Assembly: GCA_001972305.1 (NCBI GenBank)
Contig: BDDD01000897.1
Location: 262,234 to 326,233 of the forward strand
DNA: 64,000 bases
Origin: Cephalotus follicularis
Taxonomy: Eukaryota > Streptophyta > Magnoliopsida > Oxalidales > Cephalotaceae
Reading direction: 5' to 3'
Below the pieces are notes generated by a model. It saw nothing but the letters and a program-made list of their open reading frames with translations. It ran no database searches and was not told the DNA's origin. Position numbers and translations under genes: made by a program. Below are positions 32,782-44,039 of the stretch, one piece after another (the first letter of the stretch is position 1; the number at the start of each line of letters is the position of its first letter).

Positions 32782-34697
32782 ATGGCCAGGACAAAGCAAA
32801 CCACCAGATACATTAGAACTCTTGAAGAAGTACGCCGTGCCGGAGAAGGGATTAGTGACGCTGAACGCCCTCTGGGTATGGATAGGGCCTCAGACGCCGC
32901 CGCCGTTGGTGCTCCTGACGTTGCCTCTACTGAAGCTGGAGTCCAAGTTTCCTTTGACAAAAGCGTGCTCTCTCGGGATAAAGTGAGCGCTCTGGCCAAA
33001 AAGTATTGTTTCCCGAGGAGTTTGATACATTCGCTCCCCCGTGATCCCAAGGAGGCCACTGAGAGCAAACTTGGCCTCTTTGTGGTATTTTTGGATGCTT
33101 TGGAGCATGGTCTGAGGCTCCCGATTCCGTCCTTTGCTCTTGTGATCCTGAGGCATTTCAAAATCCATCCCTCACTGTTCCAACTACAATCTTGGGCCTT
33201 TATCATAGGATTTTTGGTGAAGTGTTTGGAGATCGATGCAACTACTACAGTGGGGTTCTTCAAAGAATTCCATATTCTGGCTGTCTCTCCTGGCAAGCGC
33301 GGGTACTACTTCAAGTCCCGTCCTGGATTGACCAAGAAATTGTTGGTGGATCCCACGAAATCTGTCAAGGGTTGGAGAGGGAGGCACTTTATCGTCAGGA
33401 ATCTCCCTGGGTTTACCCCTTGCTAGTGGTCGGACACACTGGATATTCAACGCCTTAATAAGAGGTCAGTTTTGACTGATGCCGAGAAGGCGGACCTGGC
33501 AAAGCTCTCTGCTCTGGAACCAAAGGGGGTCAACCGCACCATCTTTGAGGATCGCTTGCGCCGTGTTGGACTGAGTATGTCCCCTGGTCAGCGAAACCTC
33601 TTGGATGAGGAGGAGGAGGTCCCATAAGGGTTGGTGAGAGAGAGGGTTGAAAACAGATGAGAAGGATCCGATGCTTTGCCCGAGGCAGAGGGGGAAAACT
33701 GTATTAAGCCTTCGTCTCCTCCATTACTAACTTCTTTATTTCCTTCGCTCAATTACTGTGCTTCTGACACCTCTCGGAGATCTTTGGTTGATATCCTTAG
33801 GGCTGCCAGAGAGAAAAATAAGGCCGTTGCTGAGGAAGAGAGGTGGAGGGCTAAGCAAAGGGCTGTTGAGATGGCAGAGAAGAGAGCGGCAGATGAGGCT
33901 GCTGCTGAGGCGGAGGCCACAACTGAGGCTGTTAGGGCCAAGAGTTTCTCGCGGCAAACGACCTACTAATGAGCCACCACATTCCCCTCCAAAAAACACA
34001 AGAAGAGGAGGACAGATAGGGAAGGTTGTTCTCGGGAGAACGCTCCCGAGGTGAGCCCTCAGGAACCTGTTTGTTCCGACATTCTCGTGGACCTCGATAG
34101 AGTAAGTGAGGTACTCAAGGATCTCGGCAACTTGGGTGTCAGCTTGAAGATGCCATGGGTAGCGGTCGAGCTCGGTAGGTTAGGCCTCTTTCCCGCCAAG
34201 TTGGAAGCAAGGAAGAACTGGTCCGTCAATCAAATGTGGACCCATGTCTTTCAGAGCAAGCTCAGGGTTTGTAGCTTCCTACTTATTTTTGCTTTAAGTA
34301 AAATCTCTACTCTTCTCATGACCTTGAGTTTCCTTTTCCAGGCTATGAACGATGGCTACCTCTTACTGGGGAAAACTAAGGACGACTATGAACTGATTGA
34401 GCAACTCCAAACTGAAAATGCGGAGCTCAAGAGGTCGTTCGATGAGACAAGCGCCCAATTGGAGGAAGTGCTCGGGGCTCAAGAGTCTGTCATGGAGGAG
34501 CAGAGGCAGGCTCTTGAGGAGCTAGCAAAGGAGAAGAAGGAAAGGGAGGTAGTGGTTCACTACAACATCAAGCTCCAAGATTAGTTGAAGGCTTATGACG
34601 AGAAGTTCTCCAAGCTTCATGAGATGGAGGCTACTCGGATTGAGGCAGTAGTGGACAGGGCCCTTATGGACTTCAAAGCTTCCTCGGAGTTTCAAGA
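32782..34697 (+). pseudogene. antisense ORF (aORF) of E2, 5' part; N terminus MARTKQTTR
   Basis: Plus-strand gene opposite to E2 gag-pol. ATG at 32782 opens 214 codons to a TAG at 33424: MARTKQTTR at the start (8 of 9 residues as in histone H3), an Ala/Asp-rich stretch, then the putative gypsy-type transposon domain from about residue 70 (ALAKKYCFPRSLIHSLP, IPSFALVILRHFKIHP, FFKEFHILAVSPGKRGYYF, KGWRGRHFIVRNLPGF). It reads on past stops to an acidic DEEEEV patch, an Ala/Glu/Arg-rich coiled coil (33780-33950), VSPQEP (34051) with a conserved GLFPAKLEARKNW block, a likely intron (34267-34341) and another coiled coil to 34690. Frameshifts and stops break it. A solo LTR then interrupts the frame. 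Function unknown. Confidence 0.75.
34267..34341 (+). other. likely phase-0 intron of the E2 antisense ORF
   Basis: GTTTGTAGC (donor) to TCCTTTTCCAG (acceptor), 75 bp, T-rich. Removal joins SKLR to AMNDGYLLL. It aligns with the 27741-27809 interval of E1. Here the interval happens to have no in-frame stop, so retention would also be read through. Confidence 0.6.
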
Positions 34698-37645
34698 TGT
34701 GACGCCCCGTCACATTTGCGAGGCTGAATTGCAAAACACGTGAGCGTATTATTAATGTGGTTATTATAAATATATATTATAATAATATTTCAAAAAAAAA
34801 AGGGTCTGGCGCATCTAGAAGGTGCTAGACGCGCCAGGAGTTGACTCAGTGAGTCAACTCACTGTCGGCGGTGGCTGCCCGTTCCCAGGCGAGTCACAGT
34901 GAAATTCGGTCAGTAATGTGTTGACCAGCAATTATGGATGCTCGGTTTTGGGTGTTATCGGAACTTCGGCAGGTTGGCCGGAGTTCCGATTATGATAGAT
35001 TATGTTTCCTATGAATACGTGGTAACGATACGTGCTATGTTTATGCAGCGTGAAGGATGGTAGAGTTTCGAAACGATGACGAGAACCGATGACCTGTTCA
35101 AAGCTTAACGGGGTTAGTCCGTGGAAATATCGGCTATGATATTGTGAGTAGAACATCTCCTTCCTTTATCTTATTGTTATTGTTATTCATTGATGATGAG
35201 TGTGATTCCTTATTGAAATTCTTAAATGTCATGTTGTTGATGGCATGACTTGTTGATAGCCTTTATTATTAGATTTCATCTTGTGATATGACTTGTTGAT
35301 AGTCGAATTGAAATCGATTCCTTAATCGTTGGCTTTGAGCCCTCTGTTGGTATTCTGATTGAATGTTCACATTGATATGAGACCCTGTGATCATATATTC
35401 ATTTCACTTCGCGATGTCGTATCCGCATTGGCTCCTGCGGACATATATTGTTTTTGTTGCTATGGTTATATTCATTCTGGATTCGTATTGTCATGTTTGA
35501 GTTTTGTTGCTAGGGATGTGCTCTTTCGTGGTTCTATTATGAAATGGCTATTGAGGGCCGGATTTGTTGATTTGTGTTGGTATCCATATTCGATATGTTA
35601 ATTCATTGTGATGACCATTTCTTCATTGTTTGAGAGTTATATTATCCATATATGCCCTATTGCCTTGAGATTGTGATATTGGTTGGGATTTGTATCCCGG
35701 TTGTCTTCTGTTGTTATATTCATCATTGTGATATGATTTCGAGCGGTATATGCTCGATGTTCTGGGTGACTTGGTCACCTTCTCACATTTGTGACATCGT
35801 GTCTTGTTATATCGTATACTATGATATACTCTGATGCTGGGTACCGGAATTATGGATATGTATTACCGGTCCAAGGAGTGGTACATGTTCGACGCTCAAT
35901 TCTACTTAGCAGGCCCATTGGTCTATGATGGGGTGTTAGGTGGGAACTGCCCCCGGATTCTATATCTGGATCTGCAGGATACTATTGTCTATGATGGTAT
36001 GCTGAGTGTGAGTGCAGCAGAGCTGCTCCATTACCCTCCTATTGGACTGTGTTTGGTTACTGATGTATATATATATATATATTGCACGCGGTCCCTCGGA
36101 TGAGGTTGAGTGTGCGTGCGGGTTTTTTTTCGGACGATGGTTGGGTTCGTGCACTGATCATGCCGGCCCCTCGTTCGAGGCAGAGGTAGGCACTCTACAC
36201 CGGTGTATGATGGATGATGATCACATCCTGTAGCCTTACCTAGTATTATTGCTACAGCGGTTATGTTATGACGCCATGTGATTTGGCGGGGTTATGTTAT
36301 GTCACCATGTGATTTGGCGGGGATATGAGACAGTGACAGGATTGGTACCAGCATCCCCTTATATTTGTTGTTTATGATTCTTTGGGCACATATTACATTC
36401 TTGATGTTTGATATTTGACTTATGATCGTATCTTTGAGTTTGATATTCTGATACTTGGATTTATTGTGACTCTCATGTATTGGATTTCTGTCTTGACTTT
36501 GATATTGTTCAGTGGACTTCTTTGGTGAGTCACTGGTTACTTCTTTGTGAGTCTATCGTATTGTAGAGTATTGACTTAATCATTGAGATTGTTTCATGGA
36601 TTCTTGAGTTATTGCATTTGATGAGTTTGAGCGTTCTTTTATGGAGCCTTGTTAATATCTATGTTCTTATCTATGGAACTTAATTGTTGGATATTGAGAT
36701 GGTCTTGATCTCTTTTGCGGAGCTTGTTCTTATTCTTGACTCATGTTTATATTGTGGAGCCATCTGTTGAATATCGAGATTTCCTTCTTGGATTTCGCTC
36801 ATACTTGCTTATCATGATTCCCTTTTTATGAGTTAACTTTTGTAGAATCTCGATATCCTTTTGTGGATCATGAAATCTTATAGATCTTGACATCTTCAGT
36901 AGATTTTGACTATCCCTTTGGATCTTTATTTCCTTTGTGATTCTTGATTTCATTCTTACCGTAGATTTACTTTGTATTTTACTTTGAGCTTATATTATTT
37001 CTCATATTATTTGATACATAGTTATTGGAGATGTATTTGTTGTTTCTACTCACTTAGTCATTTGGACTAACCCCATATCTTTTCTTTCTCTTCCAGATAA
37101 AGGCTAGATGATTGCTAAGTCAGTTTCAGGATGATGGACCACGGAGGCAGGGCATGCTACTAGAATTTCAAAACATGCATAGCATAACTACATTAGCATA
37201 TAAATTATGCATTTACTTGTGTTTTCATATAAACGTTTTCCTTTATAGTCTTGCTTCTAAAGGGCCGAGCCCTATAGATTTACTTTTATTGCTAGTTGAA
37301 ATGGTTGAGGCTGAGCCCAACCTATGTTTACTGCTTTAAATTGTGGTTTGCTGAGAGCTGAGCCAGATTATAAACTGTTGATTCCTCCTTCGGGAGTGTG
37401 TTTATAAAATGTGTTTTTCTTTACAGGGGGCATAGTCCTATAAACAAATACTACATGCCCGATTTTCGTAAAAATTTAAGAGTTAGAAAAATTTTCAAAG
37501 TTTTGGAAACGTTTAACTTTTTTATTTCCAAGTTTAAAGTGAGCTTTATATAAACCATTTGGTGACTTCCGAAAGGAAGTTGTCATGTGGAACGTCATAT
37601 CCGTTCTCAGTAGGATATTGGTTGTTGTAGGGAACGGGTGTGACA
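34698..37645 (+). mobile_element. solo LTR, family F, inserted in the E2 antisense ORF; TSD CAAGA
   Basis: Starts TGTGACGCCCCGTCAC and ends ACGGGTGTGACA, flanked by CAAGA at 34693-34697 and 37646-37650. Removing it restores continuity of the aORF text across 34697 and 37651. At 2948 bp with no gag or pol it is a solo LTR. The start equals the partial LTR at 63936. Near its 5' end sit two hairpins: 34806-34838 (CTGGCGCATCTAG against CTAGACGCGCCAG) and the perfect GAGTTGACTC-AGT-GAGTCAACTC at 34838-34860. A (TA)n lies at 36063-36082 and a 31-bp tandem near 36255-36320. ORFs here have no known domain. Confidence 0.9.
34806..34860. repeat. paired hairpins near the LTR start
   Basis: First stem CTGGCGCATCTAG / CTAGACGCGCCAG (12 of 13 pair), then a 10-bp perfect stem GAGTTGACTC / GAGTCAACTC with a 3-base loop. 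Confidence 0.85.
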
Positions 37646-38010
37646 CAAGATGCTCTGACTAAGGCCGTGGATGACTTCAGGATTTCTCAAAATTTTGAGG
37701 ATGAGGTCCTTAAGGAGTCTGCAATCCTTTACTGTAGGGGCTTCTGCACATGCCTCAACTTGGTTGCTCGCCAACTAGAGGTTCCTTTGGAAGACATCTT
37801 TTTCCACCCGACCATGAGCGAGTTTGACTACTTTCCAGAGTGGTTGATGCAAAGGAAGCGGAAGCTCTCCACGCCTTCGAGGAACAAAATCGCCAAGCTC
37901 TGGAGACTGATGAAGTGCAAGTGATGGAGCACTCAGATGCCATTGTTCCACACTCTGAAGCTGCCACTGGAGTTGTCTTGAGCCCTCTTCCCTTGGACTC
38001 CCAAATGACT
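37646..38010 (+). pseudogene. antisense ORF of E2, 3' part
   Basis: Continues the aORF after the solo LTR: ALTKAVDDFRISQNFEDEVL, then FCTCLNLVARQLEVP and FHPTMSEFDYFPEWL, matching the E1 block (SLEAVVQDFKAYPIF, FYSFLNWISHVHPGVP, DKFNFYPEGI). A frameshift near 37855 leads to an acidic tail ending near 38010 (SQMT stop), a length similar to E1. Confidence 0.75.
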
Positions 38011-39186
38011 TAATCTCCCAATGTACATAACATCCCTTCAGGGGATGAAACTTAGGATAGGATTTTTCTCCTTGCCTTGTAACTTATCAATGTACTTATA
38101 TATTTCCGAGCAATAAAAACAGAGCTTTTGGTGTCATTGTGTCGTTTTATTCCTTTAGGAATTTCTTCTCACTTTGCATGCCTTTACAGCTTCTTTAGCT
38201 TTATTGGAGCACTTACAATTCCCTTAGGAAAAAATTGATGCAAGCAATAGAACTTGACTTGTGCTTCCTTTGAGCATTGTAATTCCCCTTAGGAATTTTT
38301 AATTGGTCTATTTTATAGACTTCTTGTATTGAGATCTTACATTTTTCAGACCAAGTTACCTAAGCTTTCTAGCCCCCGTAGGACACTTTGTATCAAATGC
38401 ACTTAGGCAAAGAAAACTTGGTCTTTGTGAGTTCTTAATTGTTCGCACTCCAAGTCTTAGGTCTGGTCGGACAAGTTCTTACGAGTTTGCCGACCAAGAT
38501 CTCGTCTGGTCTGTTATTTTCCAGACCGGGTCGCCTGAGCTTACAGCCCTTATAGGGGTACTTGTATTAAAGTGCTCAGTCCAACAACTTTGATCGTTGT
38601 GAGTTATTATGGATTTGCCTCTCAAGTTATGATATTAGTTTGGTCGGACGAATTTTTATAGCTTCGTTGACCAACATTTGCTTCGTTGAGAGTCTTTTTT
38701 ATTGCTTCTTTAGAAGTCTTTTGCTCCCTTAGGAGTCTTTTGCTCCCTTAAGAGTCTTTTAGCTTTTCTTCCTTAGGAGTCTTTTAGTACTACTCATGTT
38801 GAAGTCTTCGGTGCTCCTCTGATAAGAGTCTTTGGTGCTCCTCTAATGGAGTCTTCTTGGATTTGAGACCTCGGTCTGTTCGAGACCTTAGTTTGCTCTG
38901 ATTATTCCCTTAGGAGTTTTACGTCTCCGTGAGACTTAGAGAGCTCGGGTCCTATATCAAGGTCTGCTCTGATTCCTCCATTGGGAGGATGGTCGGACAA
39001 GCTTGTATTAAAACTTCTTGATTGAGGGAACTAGTCGGTGGCTTTTTAGAGGTTTAAGAACTTGAACATTGGGCCTCCGGTCCCTTGCAAACTTGAAACA
39101 ATGATATTGGACATGCTTTTGAGTCAAAATTTTGAACTTTGGTTGACATTCTTGAATTTTGAACATGTGTACATACTCGTAAATCA
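38011..39186 (-). other. E2 spacer between pol end and antisense ORF end
   Basis: No coding domain. It is the convergence zone of two opposite transcription units. It contains AATAAA-like words (for example 38112) and, at about 38695-38885, repeats of AGTCTTTTGCTCCCTTAGG type, the E2 counterpart of the E1 GACTCC/GGAGCAC array. Confidence 0.6.
38695..38885. repeat. degenerate GGAGTCTTT / GCTCC array (E2)
   Basis: About eight irregular units of GCTCC-N4-GGAGTCTT (minus strand AAGACTCC-N4-GGAGC), matching 26148-26395 of E1. Confidence 0.75.
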
Positions 39187-39962
39187 TCATTGATAGTACT
39201 TCCTTAGGTGCTCAGCACTCTAAGCTCTAGGAATCTCTCTGCCCTCTAGAGTTTCAAGTTTGAATGTTCCTGGTCGGAGCATTCTTTTCACCTTATAGGG
39301 TCCTTCCCAGTTGGGGCTAAATTTCCTTTGGTACCGATAGGATAAGCTATTGCTGCATTACGGAGGACTAGGTCTCCTTCCCTTAGAGGTCGGGGATTTA
39401 CCCTTTTGTTGTAATAACGGCTCACTCTCTAGTGGTAAGCTGCTGCTCTGATGGCTGCCTTGTCTTTGAGCTCTTCCACTAAGTCAATGAGGTTTCTCAA
39501 TCCTTCTACATTATTTGCTTCACTGAAATGCATAACTTTAGGTGAATGCACTCCAATTTCCACTAGTATCATTGCTTCTGACCCGAAACAAAGGCTGAAT
39601 GGGGACTCACCAGTTGTGGTCTGAGGAGAGGTTCTATAAGCCCATAGTACGGTAGGTAGCTCCTCTGTCCATCTCCCTTTGCAATCTTCGAGGCGTTCCT
39701 TCAACCCCAAAGTGATTTCTCTATTGATGACATCGGCTTGGCCATTGCTCTGGGGGTAGGCTACTGAGACAAGCCTATGCTCAATCCTCCATTCTCTACA
39801 AAAGTCTCGGAAAGCCTAACAGTCAAACTGTTTCCCATTGTCGGAGACAATCACTCTAGGGACTCGAAACGGCCAATGATTAACTTCCGTACGAAGCTTT
39901 CCGTATTCTTCTCTATTATTGTGGCTAGGGGCTCAGCTTCCACCCATTTGGTGAAGTAATCC
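39187..39962 (-). pseudogene. E2 integrase, second half
   Basis: Right of the pol stop near 39187, the minus strand reads backwards from WSAEHLRKYYQ (C-terminal end) through NLAPTGKDPI, the ORF 39710-39429 (LKERLEDCKGRWTEELP, VLWAYRTSPQTTTGESPF), QSNGQADVINREI and VSDNGKQF to DYFTKWVEAEPL at the E3 junction. DNGKQF holds the second catalytic Asp. The usual catalytic Glu of NGQAE reads Asp (NGQAD). The first Asp lies on the other side of E3 (49867 onward). Integrase inserts the cDNA into the nucleus. Stops near 39815 and 39425 disable it. Confidence 0.8.
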
Positions 39963-42505
39963 TATCGCACCTCGTCTTTATTTCACACATGGTTTAACAT
40001 TTAATCCAGTATTTACCAATAATTAAAATTTTAAAACTTTGCAGAAGCATTAAAATATACTGGATTATTCAGAATATCATACACATGTAGCCCATACTAC
40101 ATGCTTAAGCTTTATACAGTATAGAGTTATATAATACATATTAAAATTGTAAATATAACATAACAGAGTATGACTTATTACAAACAACAACCTTAAAATT
40201 AAACCTTCAAGTACAGCTTCAGCAGCAAGCCTTCGATTTTCCTTCATCAATCTGAAATTGTAGGTATTAGCCTTTGTCCTCACTAAGTAAAGTAGGAAAT
40301 ATGCATGAAAATGAATATATAAATGTAAATCATGCATGACAATTTATTTTTGAAAATATTATATATATATATATATATGCCAATATATAGAAGCAATCAT
40401 GCCAAGTGGCTACAATCAGTCGGGTATCAATCATACCACACAAGGGTACAAACAATCAGTCCAGTTGTCCGAAGACCAGTAGTGGGTGTCATCTGTCGCT
40501 ATCTCCTAGCCCCAAGATGCACACCTAACTACCACCGTACACTCCGATGATGATAGAAAAGGTAAACAGTATTGTTGGCACTTGACGGGCAACTAATAGT
40601 CACGGTCTGCGTTGCAGACAAGTTTGGTGTATAAGCTCTAGCCAACTCCTGGCCCCTAGGCTCATCTCTGTAGTCCTTGATACACTCCGATCACAAGACC
40701 ATCAGAAACTATCAATCACAGTCAATACAGTATACAGTACAGTAGTATTACATATATAATGTAATATAGCAGTAATCTCTTTGGGCAGAGAAATCAGTAA
40801 AACAGTTTTGTAGAATCTCATTTGAGAAAACAGTACAGAGACTGTAGTTCTCACTTAGAGAAAATAGTAAACAATTCAGTAATTCTCACTTGGAGAAAAC
40901 AGTACAGTAACAGTATGTTTTCTTTAAAACAGTAGTTGAAAATCATTAATAGTGCATATATCATTCAGTAATTAAAATCCTTGAAACAGTAGTATTTGTG
41001 AAATACTTTGATAGATATGATGATCTATAACAGTAGCAATATTCAATTGCATAAAAGTACGAGCAGTAACAATTCAAGGATTCAAACAGTGATTAACAAA
41101 CAGTACAATCAATTTCAATATATGCAATCAAACAGTGGATGTAAGTCATTCAATTCCTATAATATGATTACACATGGTCAGGATTGACTGTTGAAATCAT
41201 CCTATATGGAAGCCGATGTAATCAGAAGAATTAAACGTGAAACAAGTCCTTACACGTCGACAGCTTTAACTAAAGTGTCATCGGTCATACCAAAGCATCA
41301 ACGGTTTACACTTTAACATCACTACAATTTATGCTTTAAGCGTCGACGGTTCCTTCTCTAAGCGTCGTTTGTATCACTCAAAGCGTCGACCAATTTTACC
41401 TTTAAACAACGCCAGATTCTTCCTTAAGCGTCGATAGTTCCTAATAAGCGTCGATAGTTTCTAGCATACAGGCGATTCACAGTGGCAGAAAGAAAACAGA
41501 GCATGTATTTTTCATACTTCACTCAGTCCAATTCAACATGCAAACATTTATAATTCATCACAACACGAAATACATGCTATATGTTCAAGATCCTATCATA
41601 ATCCTTACCTCAAATTGCTTTCCGAGACAATTTAGGATTGATTCTTCTCTTTACTCTAAGACTTTCTCCAACTCCACTCAATCTCCAATAATCTCACAAT
41701 TTAATCTATGTTTACATGAACACGGTACATATATAAAACGAAATCAGTATGTATATACCACTTGAGTAACTTAACACCAACTAAGAGTATAAACAGGAGC
41801 TTACCAATTCAATTTAAAGCTTCCAATTTCCACTTTTGAACACCAATTTCAGCAAGCACCAGTTTAACAGTTGGATTTCTCTCATTCCCATGTGTTTTCT
41901 AATCTCTGTTCGATTCATAACCATAGCTGATATAAAGGGTTTTCATCTCAGTAATCCCTCAATACCACTAACTCATACCATTAACATTTTCTCTCCTCTC
42001 TAACTCACTGTTTTGTTCCTTTCTCTTTTCTGTTTTTCTTTCTTTCAATTTCTTGCTGGTAGTAAACGTTCAAGACATTAATCCTTACTTGTTAGCAGTT
42101 GATGACATGTTTTGGGCTTGTTTGACACATTTTCATAACACCTATCCAGGTTAAAATGCTAGACATGCCACCACTCTGTTCTAATCAACACATATCACAC
42201 ACCTGGTCCTGTTCAAAGAGTCACAGGTTTCGTCTTGGCGTCGCTGGTTAAGCACAATGCGTCGAAGCTTTCATGTTAGGTGTCGACGGTTTGGCGCCAT
42301 ATTACCGTTTTTTAGTTTCTTTCAATTCAACTTTCAAATTATTTCAATTCATTCCTTCACTTATCTTAATTCCACTCAATTTAGTCCAATTCCCAATGCA
42401 ATTAAGTCCTGAATAGCAATTCACATAATAAATGGACATTTAGTTTCAATTTAATGTATAATTTATTTATCAATTATACATTAATTGAAATTTACGGTTA
42501 TTACA
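39963..42505 (-). repeat. 3' LTR of E3
   Basis: 2543 bp. Plus-strand start TATCGCACCTCG (TG decayed to TA) and end TTACGGTTATTACA. It contains a short (AT)n at 40360-40378 and GCGTCGACGC-type clusters at 41256-41460 and 42229-42292. Confidence 0.9.
41256..42292. repeat. GCGTCGACGC-type palindrome clusters in E3 3' LTR
   Basis: Units such as AGCGTCGACGGTTCC, AAGCGTCGACC, AAGCGTCGATAG and GGTGTCGACGG lie in 41256-41460, with a smaller group in 42229-42292. The same units are in the 5' LTR (48565-48825, 49567-49650). Confidence 0.8.
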
Positions 42506-42522
42506 TTCCCTCATCCTTATAG
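42506..42522 (-). other. polypurine tract of E3
   Basis: Minus strand TATAAGGATGAGGGAA adjoins the 3' LTR start TGTAATAACC. Confidence 0.75.
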
Positions 42523-42547
42523 AAAATTCATACTCGAATTTAGTCCT

Positions 42548-44039
42548 TTACATTCCGAACAAATGAGGGAATGTTTCCATCATTTCAGCTTCACGTTCTC
42601 ATGTTGCTTCTTCAGCTCCGTGAAACTGCCACAGTACCTTTACCATTGGAATAGCTTTATTCCTCAGAACTTTCTCCGTTCTGTCCAGAATTCTCATTGG
42701 CCTTCCTTCGTAAGATAAATTATCACTGATAAATCCAGGATCATAGCTCAACACATGAGAAGGATGAAGTGCGTATTTTTGTAGTATGGAAACATGGAAT
42801 ACGTTGTGCACATTTGATAAGTTGGGTGGTAGTGCGATCTGATATGCTACTTCTCCAACTCTCTCTAATATCTTATACGGTCCGATATATCGTTGAGCTA
42901 ATTTTCCTTCTAGACCAAATCTGTGTATCCCTTTCGAAGGTGAGATTCTCAGAAAAATATGATCTCCCTTCTCGAACTCTAACTTCCTTCTCCTTCTATC
43001 GGCATAACTCTTATGACGACACTGTGCAGCAACTAACCTTTTCTTGATTATCTCTACCTTGTCAGTAGTTTCTTGGATAATATCAGGTCCCAACACTTGT
43101 CTTTCACCCACTTAATCCCAGCATATAGGAGATCTACATTTCCTCCCATACAAAGCTTCATAAGGAGCCATCCTGATACTAAAATGATAACTGTTTTTGT
43201 AGGAGAATTCAATCAGTGGAATATGATCCTCCTAACTTCCAGCAAAATCAATCACACAAGCCAGGAGCATATCTTCTAAGGTTTGAATGGTACGCTTGGA
43301 CTGTCCATCAGTCTGCAGATCAAATGCAGTACTAAAGTTCAAGGTCGTTCCCATAGCTGACTGGAACTTCCTCTAGAACCTTGAGGTAAACCTCGCTTCA
43401 TGGTCATAAACAATACTGACTGGTACTCCATGCAACTTCACAATCTCCCGAATATACAGTCGAACTAACTTCTCAATGGAATATGTCATATTCATCGGAA
43501 GAAAGTGAGCAGACTTGGTGAGTCTGTCAACGACAACCCACACTGCCTCATGACGATTCTGTGACCTTGGCAAACCTGACACAAAGTCCATGGTTACATG
43601 CTCCCACTTCCATTATGCTACTGGTAAAGATTGTAATAGTCATGCAGGTTTCTGATGTTTTGCCTTGACCCTCTGACAAGTCAAACATCTTGCCACGAAT
43701 TTAGCAATATCTCTTTTCATACCACTCCACCAGTAGTTTCTTTTCATATCATGCCACATCTTAGAGCTACACGGATGTACACTGTACTGTGATTTATGAG
43801 CTTGTTGCAATAGCTCATCTCTTAAACCTTCATCATCCAAAACACATACTCTCTCTCAGAACCTCAATATACCATAAGCATGTATGGAAAAATCAAAGTT
43901 AGGATCTAATTCTAGATTCTCACAAATGTTCCATAACTCTGTGTCACTGAACAGAGCATTCATGATGCCATCAAGAAGTTATGGTTGAGCTCTAAGATTT
44001 CCAACAATAACACCTCTGCAAACCATGAATGGATTCCAT
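42548..44039 (-). pseudogene. E3 integrase with C-terminal chromodomain
   Basis: Minus strand, N to C: the HHCC zinc region (QQAHKSQYSVHPCSS, CLTCQRVKAKH, about 43800-43650); the core with [11 protein letters not shown] (first Asp), [13 protein letters not shown] (second Asp region) and DGQSKRTIQTLED, where the usual catalytic Glu of GQSERT is Lys; KLAQRYIGPYKILERVG of the GPY/F module; and a chromodomain from about 42720 (RILDRTEKVLRNKAIPMVKVLWQF, then EEAT, a stop at the conserved Trp, and EREAEMMETFPHLF), ending at TAA 42548. Chromodomains direct integration to marked chromatin. Stops at several points plus the Glu-to-Lys change show it is dead. Confidence 0.9.

Noticed and set aside
32782..32808. 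A histone H3 gene
   Set aside because: Only the first nine residues resemble H3; the rest is the retrotransposon antisense protein.
35359..36233. Plus-strand ORFs of 60-90 codons in the solo LTR at 34698-37645
   Set aside because: Cys/Tyr/Ile-rich, not conserved in the other family F copies; inside an LTR.
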